Shown here in pieces: positions 35,647 to 45,595 of a DNA stretch of 64,000 nt. The translations under genes were made by a program, and so were the position numbers. Position 1 is the stretch's first letter, and each line of letters begins with the position of its first letter. This stretch comes from Pseudomonadota bacterium (GTDB taxonomy: Bacteria > Pseudomonadota > Gammaproteobacteria > Pseudomonadales > Pseudohongiellaceae): assembly GCA_027621405.1 (NCBI GenBank), contig JAQCBT010000010.1, positions 1 to 64,000 on the forward strand, in the 5' to 3' direction. The notes under the pieces were generated by a model. The model had not been told where the DNA came from. It saw only the letters and a program-made list of their open reading frames with translations, and ran no database searches.

Positions 35647-36295
35647 GGTGCTGGTTTAGGACCTGGGGTTTTGAAAATTGCGATTGAAATTGCTAAAGCC
35701 TATGGATCAGGGTAGCTCAAACTATTTGCCGCCAAAATCATACGGCTGACAGTTCGCTTACCAAGGCGCGGCATTTGACCACTTTTACCTCCAAAGCTCA
35801 AGGCAAGTGTCCCATGAACGGCGTGCATTTTCACAAATTTTCCCAGCGATTGTTAGTTAAATTCTGTGGAGCAATTTAAAGCTGACAGTTTCCTGTCAAA
35901 AATGCTTGATCTGGCTCAGAAAACAGGGACTTATTGGCTATATTTACTTGCGAGAAATAGGGTTTTTCTATAGCATTCCGTTGCGCGTGAGGTGTGCCAA
36001 ATTGACTGATTTTTGCCGGGAAATTCCCATTTTTTAAAGGTGAAAGTCGGGCAATGGATTTGCCCCATCCAGATATCAACAAACTAGGATAATCACTCGG
36101 TTCTATTTCATTTTTTAAATGAGTTAGTCGACGCTTGCTCATTGGTTACGCGCATTTGGAAATCCACGAATAGAACTGGTGGATGTGTAAGCAGAGAATC
36201 TCAATTCGGAAGGTCTTTGGGCAACTGCCCAGAAGCTGATCACAAGATTAGCAGGCCATTCGGTTGGGCAAACAATTAAGAAGGAAATCTGGTTT
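35647..36295. promoter_or_regulatory. Divergent intergenic region, ctaB / cytochrome oxidase operon
   Basis: 649 bases, A/T-richer than the flanks, without a convincing gene; an 88-codon frame at 35876-36142 shows no known features. It holds the word GCTGACAGTT twice (near 35744 and 35881), the second copy forming a perfect hairpin TGACAG-TTTC-CTGTCA (35883-35898). The oxidase promoter should lie toward 36200-36290. No FNR/ANR or CRP consensus site was seen. Confidence 0.45.
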
Positions 36296-37651
36296 ATGAC
36301 TTTAGCGGTCGTTATCTTTCTTCTGGTAGTAGCTACTATCATTTTTCACTTTGCCAGCCCCTGGTGGTTCACAGACATCGCTGCTGATTGGAGCACGATC
36401 GACCTGACCATCAGCATTACGTTCTGGGTAACTGGTTTCGTATTCATCGCCTGTAACTTGTTCATGGCTTACTGCGTGTGGAAGTTCCGTCAAAAGGAAG
36501 GCCACAAGGCAGTGTATGAACCTGAAAACCACAAGTTGGAAGCAGGCCTGTCTATCTTCACCACCATCGGTGTAATTGCCATGTTGGCGCCGGGCCTGTT
36601 TGTTTGGGCCACTTTTGTCACGCCACCTGAGAATGCAGCTGAATACGAAGTTCTTGGTCAGCAATGGCAATGGCAATTCCGCTATCCAGGTGCAGACGGC
36701 ATCCTGGGTACTGCTGATACAGAATTCGTTAGCGAATCAAATCCGTTCGGCGTGAACCCCGCTGATCCCAACGGTCGCGACGATGTCATCGTTAATGACC
36801 CTGACATGCATCTGCCAGTGAACCAGCCTGTAAAGGCTCTGCTGCGTTCCAATGACGTATTGCATAACTACACCGTTGCCCAGTTCCGTGTAAAGATGGA
36901 CCTGGTGCCAGGCCTCACTTCTTACCTGTGGTTTGATCCGACGGAAGTAGGCACTTATGACATTCTCTGTGAAGAACTCTGCGGTATCGGCCACTTCATC
37001 ATGCGTGGCTCTGTCACGATCGATACGCAAGAAGATTTTGACGCCTGGCTTGCCAATCAGCCTACTTTTGCTGAAACGCAGTCCATGGCAGCTCCTAACC
37101 TCGCAGCCGGTCAAGCACAGTATGCTGCTTGTGCCGCCTGTCATGGTCAGAACGGTGAAGGCAACCAGGCACTGAATGCGCCGAAGCTTGCTGGCCAGCA
37201 AGCCTGGTACATAGAGCGCCAGTTGAACCACTTTAAGGTGGGCGCAAGAGGCGGCGAAGGTGATACCAATGGCGCGCAGATGGTTGCGTTCGCAGGCATG
37301 CTCACAACCGACGAAGCCGTACGCAACGTGGCTGCTTATATTTCCTCATTGCCTGATACACCTGCACCTACAACAGTTACCGGTGATATCGACAATGGTT
37401 ACGACATCTACGATCGAAACTGTGCAGCGTGTCACCTCGACGACGGAGCTGGCACCTGGTACACCGACGCACCAAAACTCTCAGGTATGAGCGACTGGTA
37501 CTTCGTTACCCAGATCAGCAATTTCCGCGCTGGCATTCGCGGTCTGCACTCCGAAGACGATTACGGTGAGCAGATGGTTGCCATGGCAACTGCCATGGCC
37601 GATGCGCAAGAAATCGCCGACGTGGCTGCTTATATCAATACGCTGCGTTAG
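36296..37651 (+). CDS. coxB: Cytochrome c oxidase subunit II fused to a diheme cytochrome c
   Basis: 451 aa. Three predicted membrane helices occur at about 1-22, 37-60 and 80-102, one more than usual. The CuA domain (about 110-255) has the binding motif CEELCGIGHFIM and the aromatic electron-entry patch GQQWQWQFRYP. An Asp/Asn/Pro-rich insertion (about 130-160) sits inside it. Residues about 265-451 are two cytochrome c modules, each with CAACH and followed by APKLAGQQAWYIERQLNHFK or APKLSGMSDWYFVTQISNFR, close in plan to cytochrome c4. The protein should accept electrons directly or from c4. AAGGAAAT precedes the ATG. Confidence 0.94.
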   Translation: MTLAVVIFLLVVATIIFHFASPWWFTDIAADWSTIDLTISITFWVTGFVFIACNLFMAYCVWKFRQKEGHKAVYEPENHKLEAGLSIFTTIGVIAMLAPGLFVWATFVTPPENAAEYEVLGQQWQWQFRYPGADGILGTADTEFVSESNPFGVNPADPNGRDDVIVNDPDMHLPVNQPVKALLRSNDVLHNYTVAQFRVKMDLVPGLTSYLWFDPTEVGTYDILCEELCGIGHFIMRGSVTIDTQEDFDAWLANQPTFAETQSMAAPNLAAGQAQYAACAACHGQNGEGNQALNAPKLAGQQAWYIERQLNHFKVGARGGEGDTNGAQMVAFAGMLTTDEAVRNVAAYISSLPDTPAPTTVTGDIDNGYDIYDRNCAACHLDDGAGTWYTDAPKLSGMSDWYFVTQISNFRAGIRGLHSEDDYGEQMVAMATAMADAQEIADVAAYINTLR

Positions 37652-37734
37652 TTAAGAATTCGATTAGTCGAAAAGAGTTTTAGTTTATATAGCCAATACA
37701 TTGGCTAAATTTTGAAGAGAGTTAGGAGGAATTA

Positions 37735-39525
37735 ATGGCTTACGTACCATTAGCAGACCGCGATGCGGAAATGGAGATGCATCATCCCCATAGCTTCATC
37801 GAGAAGTATGTATGGAGCCAGGATCACAAAGTCATCGCGATCCAATACGGTAGCGTTGCGGTATTCACCGGTATTGTTGGCCTCGTGCTATCACTGATGT
37901 TCCGCATGCAGCTTGGCTTTCCTGAGACTACTGATTTTGTAGATCCCAATTTTTATTATCAGGCCGTAACCATGCACGGCATGATCATGGTTGTTTACTT
38001 CCTGACTGCGATATTTCTCGGCGGGTTTGGAAACTACATGGTACCGCTCATGTGCGGGGCAAGGGATATGGTATTCCCTTTCATGAACATGCTTTCTGTA
38101 TGGTTCTTCCTGCTGTCAGTGATTATCCTGATGGCCAGCTTCTTCGTCGGAGGAGGGCCAACCGGGGCCGGTTGGACGTTGTATCCACCGCAAACCGCGA
38201 TGGAAGGTACGCCGGGTCATGACATGGGAATCATCCTGATGCTTGTCTCTCTGGCCGTATTCATCGTGGCGTTCACTATGGGTGGTCTTAACTATGTGGT
38301 TACCATTCTGCAGTATCGCTGCCGCGGTATGACACTGATGCGTATGCCACTGACTATCTGGGGCATCTTCGTCGCTACCGTTCTGGGTCTGTTTGCATTC
38401 CCGGCACTGCTGGTGGCAGCCATCATGATGCTGTTTGATACCCTGTTGGGCACAAGCTTTTTCATGCCTGCAGTAATCGAGGCCGGCACCGCGCTTGATC
38501 ACAACGGTGGTAGCCCGATTCTGTTCCAGCACCTTTTCTGGTTCTTCGGTCACCCCGAGGTGTACATCGTGGCACTGCCTGCTTTCGGTCTGGTATCCGA
38601 TGTACTTAGCGTACACGCGCGTAAGAACATCTTCGGTTACCGCATGATGGTATGGGCGATCATCGCTATCGGTGGTTTAAGCTTCATCGTATGGGCACAC
38701 CACATGTACGTGAGTGGCATGAACCCGTACTTTGGATTCTTCTTTGCGACTACAACCCTGATCATCGCTGTACCGACAGCACTGAAGGTTTACAACTGGG
38801 TGTTGACGCTCTGGGAAGGTGACATTCGCATGAACGTGCCAATGTACTTTGCCATCGGCTTTATCTTCACCTTCATCCACGGTGGTCTTACTGGTCTGTT
38901 CCTCGGTAACGTGGTTATCGACCTGCCGCTGTCTGATACCTACTTCGTGATCGCTCACTTCCACATGGTAATGGGTGTATCCCCGATCCTGGTTCTGTAT
39001 GCCGCGATCTACCACTGGTATCCGAAGATGTCTGGTCGTATGTACAACGAAACCCTGGCCAAGGTTCACTTCTGGTTGACTTTCCTGGGCGCCTACGCGA
39101 TCTACTTGCCAATGCACTATCTTGGCTTCCTGGGTGTACCACGCCGCTACTATGCACTGGGTACTACAGACTTCATTCCTCAGTCCGCTCAGGACCTGAA
39201 CGCAGCAATCACTATCGCTGCCCTGATCGTGGGTGTTTCCCAGATCCTGTTCTTCGTAAACATCATTGGCAGCCTGAAGTGGGGCAAGAAAGCAGATCCA
39301 AATCCTTGGGGTGCTGCTTCACTGGAATGGCAAACACCTGACACGCCTCCTGCTCATGGTAACTGGGGTGCCGAGTTGCCCACCGTTTATCGCTGGGCAT
39401 ATGACTACTCCGTACCAGGTGCGCACCAGGACTTCATTCCTCAGAATGTTTCTGAAGCAGAGGAGCCTACAGTGAGCGATGAGCATTTTGATCCTGACAA
39501 AGATCAGTCACTGGCGGACGTGTAA
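37735..39525 (+). CDS. coxA: Cytochrome c oxidase subunit I
   Basis: 596 aa, twelve-helix heme-copper oxidase catalytic subunit of type A1: D-channel ARDMVFPFMN, CuB/Tyr loop FFGHPEVYIVALPAFG, WAHHMYVSGM for the CuB histidine pair, and HFHMVMG for heme ligands. It reduces oxygen to water and pumps protons in the inner membrane. GGAGGAATTA gives a very strong ribosome site. It is followed three bases later by the first subunit III-like gene. Confidence 0.96.
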   Translation: MAYVPLADRDAEMEMHHPHSFIEKYVWSQDHKVIAIQYGSVAVFTGIVGLVLSLMFRMQLGFPETTDFVDPNFYYQAVTMHGMIMVVYFLTAIFLGGFGNYMVPLMCGARDMVFPFMNMLSVWFFLLSVIILMASFFVGGGPTGAGWTLYPPQTAMEGTPGHDMGIILMLVSLAVFIVAFTMGGLNYVVTILQYRCRGMTLMRMPLTIWGIFVATVLGLFAFPALLVAAIMMLFDTLLGTSFFMPAVIEAGTALDHNGGSPILFQHLFWFFGHPEVYIVALPAFGLVSDVLSVHARKNIFGYRMMVWAIIAIGGLSFIVWAHHMYVSGMNPYFGFFFATTTLIIAVPTALKVYNWVLTLWEGDIRMNVPMYFAIGFIFTFIHGGLTGLFLGNVVIDLPLSDTYFVIAHFHMVMGVSPILVLYAAIYHWYPKMSGRMYNETLAKVHFWLTFLGAYAIYLPMHYLGFLGVPRRYYALGTTDFIPQSAQDLNAAITIAALIVGVSQILFFVNIIGSLKWGKKADPNPWGAASLEWQTPDTPPAHGNWGAELPTVYRWAYDYSVPGAHQDFIPQNVSEAEEPTVSDEHFDPDKDQSLADV

Positions 39526-39528
39526 ACG

Positions 39529-40143
39529 ATGGGACTGATTAAAACAGTTACAGAGAAGCCCTGGGAACGCAAAGGCGTTATCGGTGGCATGCGCCCCGAA
39601 GGCGCATTTGACACGGAATCCGAGCGAGTCGCCCTCGTTTACTTCCTGGTCATCGCATCTGTCGTCTTCTCACTGTTCCTGGTTAGCTACTACATCCGCA
39701 TGGAGCTACCAGACTGGCAGCCTCTGTCTGAACCAGGCCAGCTCTGGTTCAACACTGGCTTGTTGGTTCTGAGCAGTGTGTTCTTCCAATGGGCACGGAA
39801 TATCGTGGTCAATGAAGAGAAGCGAAATCTGTATACGGCATTTTTCGGCGCCGGTGTATTCGCGATACTTTTCATCGTCGGCCAGATGGTGACTTGGGAA
39901 AATCTGCAGGCTGGTGGTTATTACATGACTTCCAATCCTGCCAATGCGTTTTACTACCTGATGACTGGACTGCATGCGCTTCACCTTCTGGGTGGCCTGT
40001 GGGTCTGGAGCAAGAGCTCAATTCGCTTGCTGTCAGGTAGCGAGCCAAAGGATATTAAGCTGAGTGTAGAACTGTGCACACTTTACTGGCACTTTTTGTT
40101 GCTGGTCTGGCTGGTACTGTTCGGCGTTCTGGCGAACACATAA
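39529..40143 (+). CDS. Heme-copper oxidase subunit III-like protein (first copy)
   Basis: 204 aa with about five membrane helices. The pattern of subunit III is seen in ANAFYYLMTGLHALHLLGGLWV and in SVELCTLYWHFLLLVWLVLFGVL. It differs strongly from the second subunit III gene 42 bases downstream, so this is not a recent tandem duplication. It starts three bases after coxA. It may be an extra structural subunit or an assembly form. Confidence 0.85.
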   Translation: MGLIKTVTEKPWERKGVIGGMRPEGAFDTESERVALVYFLVIASVVFSLFLVSYYIRMELPDWQPLSEPGQLWFNTGLLVLSSVFFQWARNIVVNEEKRNLYTAFFGAGVFAILFIVGQMVTWENLQAGGYYMTSNPANAFYYLMTGLHALHLLGGLWVWSKSSIRLLSGSEPKDIKLSVELCTLYWHFLLLVWLVLFGVLANT

Positions 40144-40185
40144 TTAGATTTTAAAATTTGCTTTATCGATTAATGGGATAGATGG

Positions 40186-40866
40186 ATGAGTGAAGCAACT
40201 GTGAACGAAGTAACCGGCCACGAAGGAGTGGCAGGAATGGTAGACGACTGGAGCGCCGACAAGCAGGCGTACCATGTGCCATGGGGCAAGGCCATGATGT
40301 GGATTTTCCTGGTCTCGGATACTTTTATTTTCTCCTGTTTCCTGGTGGGCTACCTGAACGTACGCGTCACCACGACAGAGCCATGGCCAGTACAGAGTGA
40401 AATCTTCGCCCTGTCATTCGGTGGCGACCCGATTCCACTGATCCTGATAGCGATCATGACCTTTGTGCTGATTACCAGCTCTGGAACCATGGCACTCGCT
40501 GTTAATTATGGCTATCGGCGCGACAAGGCCAGAACATTCTGGCTCATTTGTGCCACCGCCGCATTCGGTGCAACATTCGTAGGCATGCAGGCCTTCGAGT
40601 GGTCCAAGCTGATTTTTGATGAAGGTATCCGGCCTTGGGGCAACCCTTTTGGTGCGCCGCAGTTTGGATCGATTTTCTTTATGGTGACCGGCTTCCACGG
40701 GTTGCACGTATCCGCTGGGGTTATCTACCTCATGTGGGTAGCCTTCAGGGTTAAACGAGGTTACTACGATAACAAGGGTTTCGAGATCGTAGAGATAGCC
40801 GGTTTGTACTGGCACTTTGTTGACCTCGTTTGGGTATTCATCTTTGCATTTTTCTACTTGTTGTAA
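40186..40866 (+). CDS. Cytochrome c oxidase subunit III (second copy)
   Basis: 226 aa with about five to six membrane helices. It has FFMVTGFHGLHVSAGVIYLMWV and VEIAGLYWHFVDLVWVFIFAFFYLL, the standard subunit III signatures. The long polar N-terminus (about 30 residues) lies ahead of the first helix. It stabilises proton uptake in the catalytic subunit. It precedes the subunit IV gene by 12 bases. Confidence 0.92.
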   Translation: MSEATVNEVTGHEGVAGMVDDWSADKQAYHVPWGKAMMWIFLVSDTFIFSCFLVGYLNVRVTTTEPWPVQSEIFALSFGGDPIPLILIAIMTFVLITSSGTMALAVNYGYRRDKARTFWLICATAAFGATFVGMQAFEWSKLIFDEGIRPWGNPFGAPQFGSIFFMVTGFHGLHVSAGVIYLMWVAFRVKRGYYDNKGFEIVEIAGLYWHFVDLVWVFIFAFFYLL

Positions 40867-40878
40867 GAGGGGACGGTA

Positions 40879-41268
40879 ATGGCTTCGGCTGAAGGACAAC
40901 AACACCCACTGGGAATTTACTACAAAATCTGGGTTCTGCTTTTCGTACTCAGCTTTTTCTCATACATGGTCGATTACCTGGAAGTTCAAGGCGCTATGCG
41001 TTGGACCCTGGTTCTCTTATTCATGGTATTGAAGGCTGGCTTTATTATTGCCATCTTCATGCACGTGGTTTGGGAGCGTATGGCACTGGCTCTCACTATT
41101 CTAGGACCACCCGTCGTACTGCTGCTGCTCATCGGCTTCATGGCTGTTGAAGGTAAGTACACTGAAGAGACTCGCTTTGTGTATCGAGGCGACGATCGAA
41201 ACGCAGTCGCACTCACTCCAAGTGATATTCACGGTGGAGGGGATCACGGCGAAGAGGCTGCTCACTGA
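40879..41268 (+). CDS. Cytochrome c oxidase subunit IV-like protein
   Basis: 129 aa. Three helices are predicted (YKIWVLLFVLSFFSYMVDYL; WTLVLLFMVLKAGFIIAIFMHV; LGPPVVLLLLIGFMAV), with the family motif LKAGFIIAIFMHVVWER. The C-terminus is His-rich (HGGGDHGEEAAH). It is the last gene of the oxidase operon and is followed by a strong terminator. Confidence 0.88.
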   Translation: MASAEGQQHPLGIYYKIWVLLFVLSFFSYMVDYLEVQGAMRWTLVLLFMVLKAGFIIAIFMHVVWERMALALTILGPPVVLLLLIGFMAVEGKYTEETRFVYRGDDRNAVALTPSDIHGGGDHGEEAAH

Positions 41269-41286
41269 TCAGCTACCTGAATTGAT

Positions 41287-41323
41287 AAAAGGGCTTCTGC
41301 TTCTGGCAGAAGCCCTTTTTTTT
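41287..41323 (+). terminator. Strong Rho-independent terminator of the oxidase operon
   Basis: AAAAGGGCTTCTGC (41287-41300) pairs perfectly with GCAGAAGCCCTTTT (41306-41319), with a five-base loop and an eight-T run. Confidence 0.95.
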
Positions 41324-41370
41324 CGCTCTGCTAAACCTGACTACTGGGCGCGAATAGGGTATAAGAAAGA

Positions 41371-42018
41371 ATGGACCTGAATCTAATAGAAGATAAAGTA
41401 GAATCTGCAACTCGCCATGAGTCTGAAACGGGATCCATGCTTGAGAAGCTGGAGTCCGAAATCTCGATACTACCTAGCGTCATATCCTTACCGGATCAAG
41501 ATCCTGCAGTCGCGTTACGGGATTTTGTTGTCGAATACATTAACCACGTCCCCTCTTTCATTGCTGCCGTATCTTTCGCCGCCAGGGACGCAGGTATAGA
41601 GGAGTATGTTTCCCCCTTTCTTGAAGTAGCCGTCAGTTATTTTCTTGAGCCAGTCCCTGAGAGTACAGTGGAAGGCGGGCTGGAAGAGTTAATGCAGCAA
41701 GCTTATCTCGCGCATAGGCTCATTGAAGAGGTCAATGATCAATATATCGTACGTGCCGGTATACCTTTGATACCCATGGAGATGACCAAAGCGAACATAA
41801 TTGTTCACCAGCTAATCGGTGAGACCCTCGCTCTAAGCCTCGATGAAGTGGTAGAAGAAACCGCCAGCCAGATGACCACTCGCGATAACGTCTACGGCTC
41901 GGAGCGGTTCAAAGCTTACGTGGAAACCCGAAAGGGCCCAGGGTGGGATCAAGTCTGGAAGCAATGGACCGATATGACAAATTCCCTCGCCATCGATCTC
42001 GATTTTAGTAAAAGCTAG
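41371..42018 (+). CDS. Acidic hypothetical protein
   Basis: 215 aa, not recognised. It has no signal peptide, membrane segment or known motif. It is rich in Glu, Asp and Val, largely helical, and strongly acidic overall. The N-terminal 40 residues look like a flexible Glu/Ser-rich lead, then a helical body (VALRDFVVEYINHVPSFIAA onward). AAGAAAG precedes the ATG by a few bases and it lies right after the oxidase terminator, so it is probably expressed on its own. It ends about 40 bases from the convergent aroE. I cannot assign a function. Confidence 0.65.
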   Translation: MDLNLIEDKVESATRHESETGSMLEKLESEISILPSVISLPDQDPAVALRDFVVEYINHVPSFIAAVSFAARDAGIEEYVSPFLEVAVSYFLEPVPESTVEGGLEELMQQAYLAHRLIEEVNDQYIVRAGIPLIPMEMTKANIIVHQLIGETLALSLDEVVEETASQMTTRDNVYGSERFKAYVETRKGPGWDQVWKQWTDMTNSLAIDLDFSKS

Positions 42019-42061
42019 TAAACCGTCTAGGGTCAGGGCTTAACTCGCCGATCGAGACTCA

Positions 42062-42871
42062 TTATCGTAATGCAGCAATAACGCATTGCGTGTCCGGCCG
42101 TACACCACGCCAGATCAGAAATGACTCTGCAGCCTGTTCCACCAACATACCCAATCCATCGACCACAAGTTCAGCACCATGATTAACGGCCCACTGCATA
42201 AAAGGAGTGGGGTGGTCACTGTACATGAGATCATAACAGCTACAACCTGCACTTATAATTGCTGGCTGTAGCGGCGGTAATTCACCTGCGATACTCGATG
42301 ATGTAGCATTAATAACAATATCAAAGCCTATGGCCGGTGAAATATCCAGTGGCCCTGTGTCCAAAGGAAATAGTGAACTGTATTCAAGCTGAATTTGTTG
42401 TGCCCTGCTCTGGGTTCGATTCAGAATAGTAATTTTTTCAGGCTTCTCTCCAATTATCGATGGCAGAATACCACGAGCAGACCCGCCAGCTCCGATAACA
42501 AGTACCGATCGATCTTGAATCGTTACGCCAAGATTGTGTTTCAAGTCCCGTACCAGCCCGGCACCATCAGTGTTGTCTGCGGACAGTATTTGATTCTCAC
42601 CAACCCAGAGTGTGTTGGCAGCTTTTGCCAGGCGAGCTCGATCACTGGCATGTTCTGCCAAAGCAAACGCAATTTCTTTGTGGGGCAGGGTTACGTTAAG
42701 GCCACCGCCGCCAGCGGCGAAAAAATCGCGAACAAAGTCAGCCAGTTCCGACTCCGTTACCCGGATTTTTTCGTATTCAACTTTTTCTCCCGTCTGTTCG
42801 GCAAAAAGAGAGTGAATTAGAGGTGATTTGCTATGGGATATGGGATCACCGATAACGGCGTATCGAGTCAC
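42062..42871 (-). CDS. aroE: Shikimate dehydrogenase
   Basis: 269 aa NADP-dependent enzyme that reduces 3-dehydroshikimate to shikimate. Substrate site PISHSKSPLIH, catalytic lysine in NVTLPHKE, Asp in NTDGAGLVRD and nucleotide-binding glycine loop GAGGSARGI with NRTQSRA. It follows hemF by about 50 bases and the two are likely co-transcribed. Confidence 0.95.
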   Translation of the reverse strand: MTRYAVIGDPISHSKSPLIHSLFAEQTGEKVEYEKIRVTESELADFVRDFFAAGGGGLNVTLPHKEIAFALAEHASDRARLAKAANTLWVGENQILSADNTDGAGLVRDLKHNLGVTIQDRSVLVIGAGGSARGILPSIIGEKPEKITILNRTQSRAQQIQLEYSSLFPLDTGPLDISPAIGFDIVINATSSSIAGELPPLQPAIISAGCSCYDLMYSDHPTPFMQWAVNHGAELVVDGLGMLVEQAAESFLIWRGVRPDTQCVIAALR

Positions 42872-42924
42872 TGAAATTTCTCAATTATTGTCAGGTTCTA
42901 TTGTTCTCTACTATTCCACCGGGC

Positions 42925-43863
<939 letters not shown>

Positions 43864-43914
43864 TCACAGCCCAATAGTTGATCGGTATAACAGGCGGGTA
43901 TAATGCTTGTATCG

Positions 43915-44362
43915 GACAGGACTGCACCACTAACCAGACCTCAGTTCCGGGACGATTCGCTGGAATTAACCAGACCGCCTTCCTGATACGAGGCCTATGC
44001 TACTGACAATTACCTCTTCAATTCTTAATCTAGATCGTATTTCTGGTTTACCTATATTGTCCGGGCAAGTCGAACTAATAAACTTGTCGAGTACGCTACA
44101 AAGCAATTGAGCCTGATGGTGTATACCTCACCAACCGCTTTGCTCCTCAGAATTTCTCAATACCGGATGCCGCTATTTTCGTGTGTCCCAAAATGGGAGG
44201 CCTATCTTCAACGACCAGGAAGACTCCGATATCATTCTCGGGGTCCAACATGGCTTAGACAAATGGTTTGGAATTTATGGGATTTCCACCCAATTCTGGC
44301 AGAAGCGGCAAACTACATGAGTCACAAATGCGATGCAATAGTGTGAAAAGGAACTGCTCCAT
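43915..44362 (-). pseudogene. tsaC: Decayed tsaC (threonylcarbamoyl-AMP synthase) remnant
   Basis: Between dprA and hemF the minus strand keeps fragments of TsaC in the right order. From the ATG at 44362, 17 bases after the dprA stop, one frame gives ELGGNPINSKPFV, a stop, then MLDPENDIGVF and RPPILGHTKIAAS, collinear with the GG...YPTEAV...GCDP, RP and LIAA blocks of TsaC. A stop follows, about 45 residues are missing, and a second frame gives QLLCSVLDKFISST and DNIGKPE, matching the LC...LISTSAN...G.P block. A third frame gives EGGLVNSSESSR and SGAVL, matching the GG..NPS.IRD..TG.VLR end. The catalytic PTE and STSAN residues are gone. Alignment was by eye to the E. coli family. Confidence 0.8.
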
Positions 44363-44378
44363 TAGCGACTAGCAGCGA

Positions 44379-45536
44379 CTAGCAACGCGTAACTCTACCT
44401 CCTTCTATAGCGACCAGACCTGCAATTTCGAGTTCCAGCATGATGCTGCTTACTTCAGAAAGGCTGAGATTTACCCGTTGTGCGACGCTATCCATCAGGC
44501 ATTCGGGTTCACTGATCGCGGCCAGTACGCGCTCGCCTGGTGAGCCCGCGGAAAAGGGCTTTATGGCAGGACAACGTGACGGGTTGGCTGAGTGTGATTT
44601 ACATAGTTCTTCACTTAGGGAGTCATCATTCAATCGCCAGCCATCAAGTAATGCAGTGGTAACTCCTTTAGCGTCTTCAATGAGAGTGGCACCATCTCGT
44701 ATGAGTTTATGGCACCCGGATGTATGGCGGGAGCCGATAGGGCCAGGCACAGCAAACACTTCACGACCTTGTTCCATGGCTAGCCGCGCTGTTATTAGCG
44801 AGCCGGACCGGGTCGCTGCCTCGACCACGATAATGCCCAGACTTAATCCACTTATGATCCGGTTGCGTCGCGGGAAAAGGTGCGGACTGGGTTCTGTACC
44901 TAGTGGGTACTCGCTAACTATGGTACCAATCTGCGCGATTTCTTCCATCAGAGCTCGATTCTGCTTCGGGTAGGCCCTGTCTATACCGCACCCTAATATG
45001 GCAATTGTTGATCCGCTTGCCAGCAATGCTCCTCGGTGAGCACAGCTGTCGATGCCTGCGGCCAAGCCGCTGACGATTGTGAATCCGCTCGCCGCCAAAT
45101 CCTGCGCTATCCATTTCGCGTTTCGCATACCGTAGGCACTGGCTTTTCGACTGCCCACCATACCGCAACAAGCGCTACCCAATAGCTCTGGTTTACCGCG
45201 GACGAAGAGTAGTGGAGGTGGACATGGGATCTCTTTCAGCAATAACGGATAGTCAGAGGAATCAAAACAGAGTAAGTGGTTTCCTGGTATCTGCCGCCAG
45301 CGATTTATTAAATCAATTTTCGGGTGGTTCGTGTATTGATCGTTGTCATATGCGGAAGCGAGTGTCGCAAGCTTGTCCAAGTTTCCCGCGGACTGCTCAG
45401 TTAATAAGTACTCGCTAGCTTCTTTGGCCGCTTGCAGCAGACTACCATGCCTGTACAGGATAGGTCCCAGCCAGGCCTCAGATATTCCAGCGTAGAAAAG
45501 CAGGCGCAGGTAGGCCTGAAGGTGTTGCTCTTCCAT
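44379..45536 (-). CDS. dprA: DNA-processing protein DprA
   Basis: 385 aa. N-terminal SAM-like helices (about 1-85), Rossmann fold with GSRKASAYG and SGLAAGIDSCAHRGALL (about 120-300), and a C-terminal winged helix (about 325-385). In competent bacteria it loads RecA onto incoming single strands. It lies next to the LysM gene and across from def-fmt-rsmB, the common gammaproteobacterial setting. The tsaC remnant lies directly downstream. Confidence 0.94.
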   Translation of the reverse strand: MEEQHLQAYLRLLFYAGISEAWLGPILYRHGSLLQAAKEASEYLLTEQSAGNLDKLATLASAYDNDQYTNHPKIDLINRWRQIPGNHLLCFDSSDYPLLLKEIPCPPPLLFVRGKPELLGSACCGMVGSRKASAYGMRNAKWIAQDLAASGFTIVSGLAAGIDSCAHRGALLASGSTIAILGCGIDRAYPKQNRALMEEIAQIGTIVSEYPLGTEPSPHLFPRRNRIISGLSLGIIVVEAATRSGSLITARLAMEQGREVFAVPGPIGSRHTSGCHKLIRDGATLIEDAKGVTTALLDGWRLNDDSLSEELCKSHSANPSRCPAIKPFSAGSPGERVLAAISEPECLMDSVAQRVNLSLSEVSSIMLELEIAGLVAIEGGRVTRC

Positions 45537-45595
45537 TTTTCATCCTTGAAGCTTGGAAAAGTAATTTCTATGGATCTTTTGATCTGGGTTTTAGT

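Noticed and set aside
35876-36142. 88-codon open frame between ctaB and coxB
   Set aside because: The composition does not look like protein, it has no family features, and it overlaps the likely regulatory repeats.
44107-44346. 79-codon plus-strand open frame between hemF and dprA
   Set aside because: It is antisense to the tsaC remnant, which explains the sequence better.
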